DNA from: Brevundimonas sp.
Lineage (GTDB): Bacteria > Pseudomonadota > Alphaproteobacteria > Caulobacterales > Caulobacteraceae
NCBI GenBank assembly: GCA_004296955.1
Contig: SCVB01000001.1
Location: 1 to 35,278 of the forward strand
Reading direction: 5' to 3'
DNA: 35,278 bases
A model generated the notes under the pieces. It saw nothing but the letters and a program-made list of their open reading frames with translations. It was not told the origin of the DNA and searched no databases. Positions within the stretch are counted from its first letter, which is position 1. Every line of letters begins with the position of its first letter. Position numbers and translations under genes: made by a program. Of this stretch, positions 1 to 7,974 are shown in pieces.

Positions 1-477
1 CTCGGCGACGCCCTGGCCATGGTGCTGATGGACCGGCGCGGCTTCACCGCCGAGGCCTTCGGCCTGCACCACCCCGGCGGCAAGCTGGGCATGAGCCTGC
101 AGAGCGTGCGCGACTGGATGGGCGATCGACCGCCCGCCCCGGCGACCGTTCCCCTGACCGCAACCTTCGCCGAGGTGGTCTCGGCCATCACCGAGGGCCG
201 CAAGGGCGCCGCGGCGGTGCTGAACAGCGACGGGACCTTGGCCGGGATCATCACCGACGGCGACGTGCGCCGGGCCTTCTCGCGCGATCTGGCGGGCCTC
301 ACCGCCGCCGATGTGATGAGCCCGCGGCCCAAGGTCATCGGCCCCGACGCCCGGATGAGCGACGCCGTCGACCTGATGACCCAGAACCGGATCGCCACCC
401 TGCTGGTGGTCGAGGCTGACCGGCCCGTGGCCATCGTCCATATCGCCGAGCTGATGCAGGCCGGCTACGTCAGCTAG
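1..477 (+). CDS. kdsD: Arabinose-5-phosphate isomerase, KpsF/GutQ family (3' part only)
   Basis: The gene is open at the left edge; only the last 158 residues are present. The family interconverts ribulose 5-phosphate and arabinose 5-phosphate, the first committed step towards Kdo for lipopolysaccharide. The fragment starts in the last part of the SIS isomerase domain (the GDALAMVLMDRRGF and HHPGGKLG stretch is typical of the family) and continues into two CBS domains, at about residues 42-98 (with the DGDVRRAF motif) and 105-155. The protein ends in a TAG at 475-477, only 6 bp from the stop of the convergent CAP-domain gene. A CMP-Kdo synthetase gene (kdsB) lies at the other end of the window, so two Kdo-pathway steps sit about 33 kb apart. 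Family assignment is secure; the exact substrate (KdsD versus GutQ type) is inferred. Confidence 0.87.
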   Translation, partial: LGDALAMVLMDRRGFTAEAFGLHHPGGKLGMSLQSVRDWMGDRPPAPATVPLTATFAEVVSAITEGRKGAAAVLNSDGTLAGIITDGDVRRAFSRDLAGLTAADVMSPRPKVIGPDARMSDAVDLMTQNRIATLLVVEADRPVAIVHIAELMQAGYVS

Positions 478-483
478 AAGCCG

Positions 484-1041
484 CTAGAAGGCTCGCCGTC
501 CGTCGATATTGCCCGGCGGCGCATAGCGGCAGGCGAGGACCGAGCGGTCGCCCCGCGAGGCGATGGCGCAGCCGACATGGGTCGTGCCGCTCCAGACCAC
601 CTGGGTATAGTGGCCCACCGCCGTCCAGTCGCCGGTCCGGCTGACGTGCGGGAAGACGCCGCGCACGTAGTCCCGCTTTTCCGCGATCCATTCGCCGACC
701 ATCTCCTCGGGCGTCCAGATCCGTCCGCCCCAGCCGGTCCAGAGGTTCTCGCCGTGGCCGTGGAGGGCCGGATCGTGCCCCCACTGGCCGGTGTCCACCA
801 GCTCGCGGGCCCAGACCCGGGCCTCCTCGGCGAGCGCCTCGTCCCATTGCAGGGGCGGGGCGCCGGCCCGGGCGCGCTCGGCGTTGTGCGCCGCCAGCAG
901 GCGGGCGGGAACGTCCTGCGCCGGGGCGGCGACGCGCATCGGCGCCTCCGGCCGGTCAGACGATTGAGGGCCGGGGGCGGCGCAGCCCGGCGTGGCCAGG
1001 CCGACCATCAGAAGCAGGGCGAGGAGCAGGGAACGGCGCAT
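484..1041 (-). CDS. CAP (SCP/PR1) domain exported protein
   Basis: The 185-residue product begins with a charged, then hydrophobic, signal segment (MRRSLLLALLLMVGLATPGC), which may be a lipoprotein signal with Cys20, although the lipobox is imperfect. The CAP fold follows: HNAER near residue 52, the signature GHYTQVVW at about 143-150, and the closing CRYAPPGN near 171. Bacterial CAP proteins are extracytoplasmic and their biochemical role is mostly unknown, so no reaction is assigned. The start at 1041 is preferred because GGAG lies 7 nt upstream and the signal peptide begins there. An in-frame ATG at 1107 overlaps the hemerythrin stop codon but would put 22 polar residues before the signal segment. 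The gene lies 65 nt downstream of the hemerythrin gene on the same strand and may be co-transcribed with it. Confidence 0.85.
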   Translation of the reverse strand: MRRSLLLALLLMVGLATPGCAAPGPQSSDRPEAPMRVAAPAQDVPARLLAAHNAERARAGAPPLQWDEALAEEARVWARELVDTGQWGHDPALHGHGENLWTGWGGRIWTPEEMVGEWIAEKRDYVRGVFPHVSRTGDWTAVGHYTQVVWSGTTHVGCAIASRGDRSVLACRYAPPGNIDGRRAF

Positions 1042-1106
1042 GGGGTCTCCGGGGCGCGGACGCCCGACCATAGCGCCGCTGACGCCGCGCCGTTCCCCTT
1101 GTCCCA

Positions 1107-1658
1107 TCAGCGCGCGTCGGCGCCCAGCGGCCTGTCGTCCAGCGCCTTCTGCGTGTCGTCGCCTTCGAGGGTCAGGGTCTGGGCGGGCTTGCCGGCCTGG
1201 AACTCCTCCATCGCCGACTTCTTGCGGGCGCGCATGGCGTCGGCCAAGGCGTCCATGTCGAGGCCGGCTGCGCGAGCCTGGCTGAACATGCCCTCGGAGC
1301 GCTTCTCCTCCTCCTCGACATGGTGCTCGATCATCTCGGACAGCACCTTGACCTTGGCGTCGTAGAAATCCTCTTCCGGTCCGCCGGCCTCGATGTCGTT
1401 GATCAGCAGCTTGGCCCCGTCGTGCTCGACATAGGCCTCGTTCAGCAGGTCATCCTCGATCTTCCCGCGGCAGGCCGGATAGAAGACCTCCTCCTCGATC
1501 ACGGTATGGACCTTCAGCTCGAGGCAGGCCTGTTCCGCCAGCGCCTGCTTCCGCGCCTTCGAGGTCGCCTTCTCGAACGCCGCGAAGATCTCTTCCACCT
1601 TCCGATGGTCGGCCTTCAGCATGGCGATCGCATCCATCTCTTCGTAGTTCTGGGCCAT
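1107..1658 (-). CDS. Hemerythrin HHE-domain protein
   Basis: The 183-residue protein carries a hemerythrin-type four-helix bundle that normally holds a diiron site. Candidate ligands are His18 (KADH), His51 and Glu55 (KVHTVIEEE), His79 (YVEHD), His112/His113 and Glu116 (MIEHHVEEEE). The C-terminal 60 residues after the bundle are hydrophilic with no recognised domain. Members bind oxygen or iron or take part in stress responses; the exact role here is not known. The start is supported by GGAGGAG six nt upstream of the ATG. That ribosome binding site lies inside a predicted hairpin (1665-1697), and a weak EcfG-like promoter is visible just upstream. Both would fit a stress-controlled gene, but this is inference. 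Confidence 0.9.
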   Translation of the reverse strand: MAQNYEEMDAIAMLKADHRKVEEIFAAFEKATSKARKQALAEQACLELKVHTVIEEEVFYPACRGKIEDDLLNEAYVEHDGAKLLINDIEAGGPEEDFYDAKVKVLSEMIEHHVEEEEKRSEGMFSQARAAGLDMDALADAMRARKKSAMEEFQAGKPAQTLTLEGDDTQKALDDRPLGADAR

Positions 1659-1664
1659 GGTGGT

Positions 1665-1697
1665 CTCCTCCGGACACCCGGGCGTGTCCGGCGGAGG
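1665..1697 (-). promoter_or_regulatory. Hairpin burying the hemerythrin ribosome binding site
   Basis: On the minus strand, CCGGACAC (1691-1684) pairs perfectly with GTGTCCGG (1677-1670) across a 6-nt loop. After a G-A mismatch, four more pairs form between CCTC and GGAG. The GGAGGAG ribosome binding site (1671-1665) is the 3' arm of this stem, and the start codon follows at 1658. The structure is read directly from the sequence; a regulatory role such as a thermosensor is inference. Confidence 0.5.
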
Positions 1698-1698
1698 T

Positions 1699-1723
1699 AA
1701 GACGCGGAGAAGACAGGCGTTCC
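1699..1723 (-). promoter_or_regulatory. Possible EcfG-type (general stress) promoter for the hemerythrin gene
   Basis: On the minus strand GGAAC (1723-1719) is followed, after 16 nt, by TCTT (1702-1699). The alphaproteobacterial general-stress sigma factor EcfG prefers GGAAC with a GTT-type -10 at about this spacing. The -35 matches fully; the -10 matches only in part. Transcription would begin near 1691, which keeps the 8-bp core of the downstream hairpin but removes its outer part. Confidence 0.3.
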
Positions 1724-1745
1724 TAAAGCCCAGCTAGGTGAGAGT

Positions 1746-1768
1746 CGTTCGCGAACGCCGCAAGCGGC
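1746..1768. promoter_or_regulatory. Two adjacent short palindromes
   Basis: A perfect 12-bp palindrome, CGTTCGCGAACG (1746-1757), abuts a 5-bp hairpin, GCCGC-AA-GCGGC (1757-1768). They lie between the divergent hemerythrin and thiolase genes. They could be an operator or a structured leader; nothing in the sequence decides this. Confidence 0.3.
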
Positions 1769-1813
1769 GGGGCTCGCACAGCCGGGCCTGTCTGCCACGG
1801 GACGATGAAATAC

Positions 1814-1837
1814 TTGACGTTGACGTAAACGTAGGGT
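1814..1837 (+). promoter_or_regulatory. Candidate promoter and operator of the beta-oxidation operon
   Basis: TTGACG (1814-1819) is followed 12 nt later by TAGGGT (1832-1837), a spacing like that of the short-spaced Caulobacter housekeeping promoters. Overlapping it is an imperfect palindrome at 1817-1832, with arms ACGTT and AACGT around GACGTA. An operator inside a promoter spacer is usual for MerR-family activators such as LiuR of acyl-CoA catabolism, whose sites are built from similar ACGT blocks. The match to LiuR is from memory and is a hypothesis. Confidence 0.35.
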
Positions 1838-1883
1838 CTTTGGCGGGCACGCTTCGAATCCGTCCTTATTGGAGACGCACCCC

Positions 1884-3089
1884 ATGGCCGAGGCCTATAT
1901 CTACGACGCTGTCCGGACCCCGCGCGGCAAGGGCAAGAAGGACGGATCCCTGCACGAGATCACGGGTCTCAGCCTGGCGACCCAGGTGCTGGAAGCCCTG
2001 CGCGACCGCAACGATCTCGACACCTCGAAGGTGGACGACGTCATCCTCGGCTGCGTCACCCCCGTGGGGGAACTCGGCGCCGACATCGCCCGCACCGCTG
2101 TCCTCTCGGCTGGCTGGGCCCAGACCACCGCCGGCGTCCAGGTCAACCGCTTCTGCGCCTCGGGCCTCGAGGCCGTGAACATGGCCGCGGCCAAGGTCAA
2201 ATCCGGCGAGGCCGACTTCGCCGTCGGCGGCGGCATTGAGGCCATGAGCCGGGTGCCGATGGGGTCCGACGGCGGCGCCTGGCCGGTCGACCCGTCCAGC
2301 GCCTTCCCGACCTATTTCGTGCCCCAAGGCGTCTCGGCCGACATGATCGCCACCAAATACGGCTTCAGCCGCGACGACGTCGACGCCTACTCCATGGAAA
2401 GCCACAAGCGCGCCGCCGCCGCCTGGGCCGACGGCCGCTTCTCGAAATCGGTCATCCCGGTGAAGAACCAGCTCGGCCTCGTCCAGCTGGACCGCGACGA
2501 GACGATCCGCCCCAACACCGACATGCAGACTCTCGGCGCCCTGAACCCGTCCTTCGCCATGATGGGCGAGATGGCCTTCGACAGCGTGATCAACCAGCGC
2601 TACCCCGAGGTCGAGCGCGTCAACCACGTCCATACCCCCGGCAACTCCTCGGGCATCGTCGACGGCTCGGCCGGCGTCCTGATCGGCACCCTGGAAGCCG
2701 GCCAGGCCCTCGGCCTCAAGCCGCGCGCCCGCATCGTCGGCGCCGCCTCGATCGGCTCCGAGCCCTCGATCATGCTGACCGGCCCGGAGTTCGTGACCAA
2801 GAAGCTGCTGGCCAAGCTCGGCATGACCACCGCCGACATCGACGTCTGGGAGCTGAACGAGGCCTTCGCCGCCGTCGTCCTGCGCTACATGCAGGCGCTC
2901 GACATCGACCATTCGAAGATGAACGTGAACGGCGGCGGCATCTCCATGGGCCACCCGCTCGGGGCCACGGGCGCCATGATCACCGGCATCGCCCTCGACG
3001 AACTGGAGCGGTCCGACAAGTCGACCGCCCTGATCACCCTGTGCATCGGCGGCGGCATGGGCACCGCCACCGTCATCGAACGCGTCTGA
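1884..3089 (+). CDS. Acetyl-CoA C-acyltransferase (thiolase)
   Basis: The 401-residue protein is a full-length thiolase. It catalyses the last step of fatty-acid beta-oxidation, thiolytic cleavage of 3-ketoacyl-CoA, or the reverse condensation. The catalytic residues are visible: nucleophile Cys91 (NRFCASG), His357 (GHPLGATGA) and Cys387 (CIGGGMGTA). The start is set by the ATG at 1884, with GGAG at 1871-1874; an in-frame TTG five codons upstream overlaps that ribosome binding site and is less likely. The next gene, a FadB-type enzyme, begins 17 nt after the stop, forming a fadA-fadB-like operon, here in the order thiolase first. This context favours a degradative 3-ketoacyl-CoA thiolase over a biosynthetic one; chain-length preference cannot be read from the sequence. 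Confidence 0.93.
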   Translation: MAEAYIYDAVRTPRGKGKKDGSLHEITGLSLATQVLEALRDRNDLDTSKVDDVILGCVTPVGELGADIARTAVLSAGWAQTTAGVQVNRFCASGLEAVNMAAAKVKSGEADFAVGGGIEAMSRVPMGSDGGAWPVDPSSAFPTYFVPQGVSADMIATKYGFSRDDVDAYSMESHKRAAAAWADGRFSKSVIPVKNQLGLVQLDRDETIRPNTDMQTLGALNPSFAMMGEMAFDSVINQRYPEVERVNHVHTPGNSSGIVDGSAGVLIGTLEAGQALGLKPRARIVGAASIGSEPSIMLTGPEFVTKKLLAKLGMTTADIDVWELNEAFAAVVLRYMQALDIDHSKMNVNGGGISMGHPLGATGAMITGIALDELERSDKSTALITLCIGGGMGTATVIERV

Positions 3090-3106
3090 GCCGAGGGATT
3101 TTGACC

Positions 3107-5284
3107 ATGGAAAACTTCAAGATCGACGTCGACGCCGACGGCATCGCCCTGATCACCTTCGACGTCCCCGGACGGTCGATGAACACCCTGACCTCGGGCG
3201 TGATGAAGGAGATCCCCGAATGGGTCGAACGGGTGAAGACCGACGACGCCATCAAGGGCGCGGTCCTGACCTCGGGCAAGGCGAGCGGCTTCTGCGCCGG
3301 CGCCGACCTCGGCGACATGGCCGGCGGCATGCTGGCCGGCGGTTCGCTGCAGGACGCCTATGATGCGGGCTGGAAGCTGAACGGCGCCCTGCGCGCGCTG
3401 GAAACCTGCGGCAAGCCGGTCGCCGCCGCGATCAACGGTCTGGCGCTGGGCGGCGGGCTCGAACTGACCCTCGCCTGCCACTACCGGGTCGTCGGCGACG
3501 ACAACAAGATCCAGCTCGGCCTGCCCGAGATCAAGGTCGGGCTCTTCCCCGGCGGCGGCGGCACCCAGCGCCTGACCCGCCTGATCGGCGTGCAGGCGGC
3601 GATGACGGCGATGAGCGCCGGCTCGTCGTGGCGCCCGAACGACGCCAAGGGCGCCGGCGTGGTGCACGAGGTCGTGGCCAAGGGCTCGGAAGTCGAGGCC
3701 GCGAAAGCCTGGATCAAGGGCGGCGGCAAGGCCGTCCAGCCGTGGGACGACAAGTCGTTCAAACTGCCCGGCGGCGGTCCCTACCACCCGGCCGGCATCC
3801 AGAATTTCCTCGTCGGCAACGCCATGCTGCGCAAGCAGTCCTACGGCAACTATCCCGCCGTGTTGAACCTGATGAAGGCCGTCTATGAAGGCGCCCAGGT
3901 GCCGATGGACGCCGCCCTGCGGATCGAGACCCGCTACTTCATCAAGACCCTGATGACGCCCCAGGCCCAGGCCATGATCCGCTCGCTGTTCCTCAGCAAG
4001 CAGGATCTCGACAAGGGCGCCGTCCGCCCGGCCGGCGTGCCCAAATCCGATCCGAAGAAGGTCACCGTCATCGGCGCCGGCATGATGGGCGCCGGCATCG
4101 CCTATGTGCAGGCGCTCGCCGGCATCGAGACCATCCTGATCGACCGCGACCAGGACGCCGCCGACAAGGGCAAGGCCCACGTCGCCGACCTGCTGAAGAA
4201 GCGCCTGTCGCGCGGCCAGATCACCCAGGAGAAGTTCGACGCCCTGCTCGGCTCGGTCACCGCGACGACCGACTACGACCTGATCAAGGGTTCGGACCTC
4301 GTCATCGAGGCGGTGTTCGAGAACCGCGAGATCAAGGCCGACGTCACCAAACGGGCTGAGGCCCAGCTGGCCCCGGGCGCCGTGTTCGGCTCCAACACCT
4401 CGACCCTGCCGATCACCGGCCTGGCCGAGGCTTCGGTTCGCCCCGAGGACTTCATCGGCATCCACTTCTTCTCGCCCGTCGACAAGATGATGCTGGTCGA
4501 GCTGATCCTCGGCGAGAAGACCGGCGAGGCGGCGATCGCGAAGTCGCTCGACTACGTCATGAAGATCAAGAAGACCCCGATCGTCGTCAACGACGGCCGC
4601 GGCTTCTACACCTCGCGCTGCTTCGGCACCTATGTCGCCGAGGGTCTGGCCATGCTGGAAGAGGGCTACGCCCCCGCCCTGATCGACAACATCGGCCGCA
4701 TGACCGGCATGCCGCGCGGCCCGCTGGAGATGCACGACGACGTGGCGCTGGACCTGTCGGTCAAGATCGCCAAACAGACCGCCGCCGACCTCGGCGCTGA
4801 ATACCAGCCCCTGCCCGGCTCGCAGATCGTCCAGAAGATGGTCGAGGAGCTTGGCCGCTACGGCCGCAAGAACGGCATGGGCTTCTATGATTACGACCAG
4901 AAGCCCAAGAAGATCTGGGCCGGTCTGGCCGAACTGGCCCCGGTGAAGATCAACGACTCCACGCCGGAACTGGTCGAGGACCAGAAGCAGCGCCTGCTCT
5001 ACCGTCAGGCGGTCGAGGTCGCGCGCTGCTGGGAAGAGGGCGTCATCGACGACCCGCGCGAGGCCGATGTCGGCGCCATCCTGGCCTGGGGCTTCGCGCC
5101 CTGGACCGGCGGCCCGATCACCATGATCGACCAGACGGGCCTGAAGGCCTTCGTGGCCCAGGCGGACGACTACGCCGCCCGCTACGGCGACCGCTTCAAG
5201 GTCCCGCAACTGCTGCGCGACATGGCCACGAAGGGCGAGACCTTCTACGGGAACTTCGCCGGGAAGCAGAAGGCGGCGGCGTAA
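3107..5284 (+). CDS. Multifunctional enoyl-CoA hydratase / 3-hydroxyacyl-CoA dehydrogenase
   Basis: The 725-residue protein joins two beta-oxidation activities. The N-terminal crotonase domain (about 1-190) has the oxyanion-hole segment FCAGADL and the catalytic glutamates Glu119 ([11 protein letters not shown]) and Glu141 ([18 protein letters not shown]). The dehydrogenase part begins near residue 315 with the NAD-binding glycine motif [12 protein letters not shown] and has the catalytic His in [15 protein letters not shown] near residue 451, followed by two C-terminal helical domains. The length matches the FadB/FadJ family. The start at 3107 is supported by GAGGGA at 3093-3098, 8 nt upstream. 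It is the second gene of the operon after the thiolase, and together they form a trifunctional-like complex for beta-oxidation. FadB versus FadJ cannot be decided here, so no symbol is given. Confidence 0.94.
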   Translation: MENFKIDVDADGIALITFDVPGRSMNTLTSGVMKEIPEWVERVKTDDAIKGAVLTSGKASGFCAGADLGDMAGGMLAGGSLQDAYDAGWKLNGALRALETCGKPVAAAINGLALGGGLELTLACHYRVVGDDNKIQLGLPEIKVGLFPGGGGTQRLTRLIGVQAAMTAMSAGSSWRPNDAKGAGVVHEVVAKGSEVEAAKAWIKGGGKAVQPWDDKSFKLPGGGPYHPAGIQNFLVGNAMLRKQSYGNYPAVLNLMKAVYEGAQVPMDAALRIETRYFIKTLMTPQAQAMIRSLFLSKQDLDKGAVRPAGVPKSDPKKVTVIGAGMMGAGIAYVQALAGIETILIDRDQDAADKGKAHVADLLKKRLSRGQITQEKFDALLGSVTATTDYDLIKGSDLVIEAVFENREIKADVTKRAEAQLAPGAVFGSNTSTLPITGLAEASVRPEDFIGIHFFSPVDKMMLVELILGEKTGEAAIAKSLDYVMKIKKTPIVVNDGRGFYTSRCFGTYVAEGLAMLEEGYAPALIDNIGRMTGMPRGPLEMHDDVALDLSVKIAKQTAADLGAEYQPLPGSQIVQKMVEELGRYGRKNGMGFYDYDQKPKKIWAGLAELAPVKINDSTPELVEDQKQRLLYRQAVEVARCWEEGVIDDPREADVGAILAWGFAPWTGGPITMIDQTGLKAFVAQADDYAARYGDRFKVPQLLRDMATKGETFYGNFAGKQKAAA

Positions 5285-5300
5285 GCCCGACGGGGACGGG

Positions 5301-5732
5301 TCAGAGGTTCACCACCTCGAACCCGTCCTCGCTCGCCAACCGCTCGGCCAGCGCCGCGCGGTGACACCCCGCATGGTCGGCCTCGAAACACAGCAGGGCC
5401 GTTTTCCGCTCCGCCGCCAACCCGCGCAGCAGCTGGAACGCCGCCTCGGACGCCGGCTCGGACATATGCCCGGCAAAGATCTCGCGCATCTCGCCGATAC
5501 GGCCCTTGCGCGCCGCATCCCGCCCGGCCTTGGGCGTGCCCAGCGGGCGAAGGTGGACATAGTCGATCCCGGCCTCGTTGAGGCTTGAGCCCAGGATGGT
5601 CTTGGAGAAACCGGCCCGTCGCGACGCGGCCACGGCCCGCACATCGGCGACCACCTCGACTCCGGCGGCTTTCAGCCGATCGATCACCGCCGCCTGCGGC
5701 TCCCCTTCATAGCCGATGGTGAACAGCTTCAT
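5301..5732 (-). CDS. DUF488 family protein
   Basis: The 143-residue protein shows the family landmarks: an N-terminal TIGYEG, the [15 protein letters not shown] segment, [10 protein letters not shown], and near the C-terminus [13 protein letters not shown]. The cluster of conserved Arg, Lys, Cys and His residues suggests an enzyme, but no reaction is established for this family to my knowledge. The length is typical of the smaller members. It lies 9 nt downstream of a small exported protein gene on the same strand, probably in one transcript, and its stop is 16 nt from that of the convergent beta-oxidation operon. Confidence 0.88.
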   Translation of the reverse strand: MKLFTIGYEGEPQAAVIDRLKAAGVEVVADVRAVAASRRAGFSKTILGSSLNEAGIDYVHLRPLGTPKAGRDAARKGRIGEMREIFAGHMSEPASEAAFQLLRGLAAERKTALLCFEADHAGCHRAALAERLASEDGFEVVNL

Positions 5733-5741
5733 ACCGTCTCC

Positions 5742-6065
5742 TCAGGGCAGGGCCCCGCCCTCGATCGCCTCGGCGGCGCAGCCCTGCAGCTCGGTCCGGT
5801 AGGCATCCGGGTCGGCGGCCTTGCGTCCGGGCATGGAAGCGTCGAGGGCCGCGCGTTGTTCCTCGGTGAGAGCCTCGGGCGATCCCTCCTCGGGCAGCCG
5901 CGCCGTCCACCAGCTGCGGATGAACCAGCTCGGGCCCGCGACCATGCCCGTCTCGCGCTGCGCCTCGGCGATCATGGCGTTCACGTGGGCGAGGCAGAGT
6001 TCGGCCCGGGGCGGCGGAACGCCTGGGTCGGTCAGGACGAGGGCGAACAGCAGGCCGGCGATCAT
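5742..6065 (-). CDS. Small putative exported protein, unknown function
   Basis: The 107-residue product starts with a short hydrophobic segment (MIAGLLFALVL) that could be a weak signal peptide. The remainder is hydrophilic with two cysteines (about residues 23 and 94) that could form a disulfide bond if the protein is exported. I recognise no family. The start at 6065 has GGAG 7 nt upstream. A longer frame reading through from 6242 would overlap the divergent amidohydrolase and is unlikely. It sits 9 nt ahead of the DUF488 gene. Confidence 0.6.
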   Translation of the reverse strand: MIAGLLFALVLTDPGVPPPRAELCLAHVNAMIAEAQRETGMVAGPSWFIRSWWTARLPEEGSPEALTEEQRAALDASMPGRKAADPDAYRTELQGCAAEAIEGGALP

Positions 6066-6097
6066 GGGGTTCTCCGCAAGGCGTTGGCTTCGCGAGC

Positions 6098-6119
6098 TTG
6101 ACGCCGGGGGCCGGATAAG
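6098..6119 (+). promoter_or_regulatory. Possible promoter of the amidohydrolase gene
   Basis: TTGACG at 6098-6103 is followed after 10 nt by GATAAG (6114-6119), resembling the short-spaced Caulobacter housekeeping promoter type. It lies in the 91-bp gap between divergent genes, about 40 bp before the ATG at 6157. The -10 match is partial. Confidence 0.3.
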
Positions 6120-6156
6120 GCGAGTCCGAAGTCCGCCAGACCCCGGGAGCCGTTCC

Positions 6157-7812
6157 ATGATCCGCGCCTTCGCCCTCGCCCTGCTGCTCGGCTCCGCCGC
6201 CTGGAGCGCCGAAGCCCAGGAACTGCTGATCCGGGGCGGCACGATCTATACCGGCGTGGCGGCGCAGCCGACCGCCGAGGTGGTCCTCGTCCAGGACGGA
6301 CGCATCGCCTATGTCGGCCCGGCGGCCGGCCTGCCGGAGGTCGAATACGCCGAGACGCTGGACCTTCTGGGCGCGACCATGTTCCCCGGCTTCACCGACG
6401 GCCACGCCCATCTCGACGGCATTGGCTGGCGCGAGCTGACCCTCAACCTCGAAGGCTCCGCCTCGGTCGCCGACGCCATGGCCCGGCTGTCCGCCTGGGC
6501 CGAGCTCCACCCCGGCGGCCCCATCGTCGGGCGCGGCTGGATCGAGACCCGCTGGCCCGAGGCGCGCTTCCTGACGGCCGCCGACCTCGACGCCGCCGCC
6601 CCGGGCCGGGTCGTTCTGCTGGGCCGCGCCGACGGCCACGCGGTAGTCGCCTCCTCCGCAGCCCTCGCCGCAGCCGGAATCGACGCATCCACGGTCGCCC
6701 CCGCCGGCGGCGAAATCCTCAAGGGGTCGGACGGCCGCCCGACCGGCCTGCTGGTCGACGCCGCCGAACAGCTGGTCGCGGGCCTCATGCCCCAGGCCGA
6801 CCCAGAGGCCGTGCGCGCGGCCTATCGCGCCGGCTTCCGGGTCGAGGCCGCCTATGGCTGGACCGGCGTCCATTTCATGAGCGCCCCGTGGAAGGACATC
6901 CCCCTGCTGGAGGCCATGGCCGAGGCCGGCGAGGCGCCCCTGCGCATCTACAACAGCGTCACCCCCGACGGCGCGGAGGCGTTGATCGCCGGCGGACCCC
7001 GCAGCGTCGCCGACGGCCGGATCATCACCCGGGCGATCAAATACTACGCCGACGGGGCCCTCGGCTCGCGCGGCGCGGCCCTGTTCGAGCCCTATGCCGA
7101 CCGCCCCGACACCAGCGGCCTGATGCAGATCACCGAACAGGAGATCGTGCCCCTGTACCAGGCGGCCCTGCGCGGCGGCATCCAGGTCGCCACCCACGCC
7201 ATCGGCGATCGCGGCAACGCCTCGGTGGCCGAGTGGTACCAGCAGGCGCTGGCCGGGGTGGCCCCCGCCGACCGGCCCAATGGCGCGGACGTGCGCTGGC
7301 GCATCGAGCACGCCCAGATCCTCAGGCCAGCCGACTATCACTGGTTCAGGGACCTGCCGATCATCGCCTCGATGCAGCCCAGCCACGCCATCGGCGACCT
7401 GCATTTCGCCCCCGCCCGGCTCGGCGACGCCCGGCTGGACGGCGCCTACGCCTGGCATAGCCTCGTCGACCTCGGCGTCATCGTCGTCGGGGGCTCGGAC
7501 GCCCCGGTCGAGCGCGGCGCCCCCCTGATCGAATTCTACGCCGCCGTCGCCCGCGCCGATCTGGAAGGCTTCCAGGGGCCCGACTGGCGGCCCGGCGAGG
7601 CCGTCGACCGCGCCACGGCCCTGAAGATGTTCACCCTCTGGCCAGCCTACGCCAGCTTCCGCGAGGCCGAACTGGGCACCATCGAGGTCGGCAAGCGCGC
7701 CGACTTCACCGCCTTCTCGGTCGATCTGATGACCGCCCCGGCCGCCGACATTCCCAAGGGACACGCCACGCTGACGGTGGTGGACGGGGTGGTGGTCTAT
7801 CGCGCCGACTGA
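6157..7812 (+). CDS. Exported amidohydrolase, family 3 (YtcJ-like)
   Basis: The 551-residue protein begins with a signal peptide (MIRAFALALLLGSAAWSAEA), so it probably acts in the periplasm. It then shows the metal-dependent amidohydrolase fold: a small beta-domain, the first metal motif GHAHLDG near residue 90, a probable carboxylated-lysine segment (IKYYADGALGSRGA), then THAIGDRGN, RIEHAQI and the GSDAPVE aspartate, and a C-terminal beta-domain ending in GKRADFTAFS. These landmarks place it in the Amidohydro_3 group of hydrolases, whose substrates are mostly unknown. The start at 6157 is supported by GGAG at 6146-6149 and by the signal peptide. An upstream in-frame extension to 5821 overlaps the divergent small gene and is rejected. 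A tRNA gene follows 56 bp after the stop. Confidence 0.9.
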   Translation: MIRAFALALLLGSAAWSAEAQELLIRGGTIYTGVAAQPTAEVVLVQDGRIAYVGPAAGLPEVEYAETLDLLGATMFPGFTDGHAHLDGIGWRELTLNLEGSASVADAMARLSAWAELHPGGPIVGRGWIETRWPEARFLTAADLDAAAPGRVVLLGRADGHAVVASSAALAAAGIDASTVAPAGGEILKGSDGRPTGLLVDAAEQLVAGLMPQADPEAVRAAYRAGFRVEAAYGWTGVHFMSAPWKDIPLLEAMAEAGEAPLRIYNSVTPDGAEALIAGGPRSVADGRIITRAIKYYADGALGSRGAALFEPYADRPDTSGLMQITEQEIVPLYQAALRGGIQVATHAIGDRGNASVAEWYQQALAGVAPADRPNGADVRWRIEHAQILRPADYHWFRDLPIIASMQPSHAIGDLHFAPARLGDARLDGAYAWHSLVDLGVIVVGGSDAPVERGAPLIEFYAAVARADLEGFQGPDWRPGEAVDRATALKMFTLWPAYASFREAELGTIEVGKRADFTAFSVDLMTAPAADIPKGHATLTVVDGVVVYRAD

Positions 7813-7868
7813 ACCGACCATCCGCCTTGATGCGCCCCGCGGTTGGCCCTAAGGGTTCGTCCGGCTCC

Positions 7869-7942
7869 GCGGGCGTGATGTAGTGGTAGCCTGAAAGCTT
7901 CCCAAGCTTTTCGTGCGGGTTCGATTCCCGCCGCCCGCTCCA
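7869..7942 (+). tRNA. tRNA-Gly (anticodon CCC)
   Basis: A full cloverleaf can be folded. The acceptor stem GCGGGCG (7869-7875) pairs with CGCCCGC (7932-7938), the anticodon arm AAAGC-TTCCCAA-GCTTT gives anticodon CCC, the T arm GCGGG-TTCGATT-CCCGC is canonical, and CCA is encoded at 7940-7942. It reads the GGG glycine codon, which is common in this GC-rich DNA. The gene is complete and shows no sign of use as an integration site. Confidence 0.95.
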
Positions 7943-7974
7943 GCCGGCCGCCGACGGCGAACCTGCCCTGAGGG

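Noticed and set aside
2885-5209. A 774-codon minus-strand frame opposite the thiolase and FadB-type genes
   Set aside because: Shadow frame; the plus strand encodes full catalytic motifs of both enzymes.
5707-7821. A 704-codon minus-strand frame opposite the amidohydrolase
   Set aside because: Composition is that of a reversed GC-rich coding strand, and the plus-strand protein shows metal-binding motifs and a signal peptide.
7869-7942. tRNA-Gly as an integration site of a mobile element
   Set aside because: No integrase gene and no repeat of the tRNA 3' end were seen in the window; the flanking genes look chromosomal.
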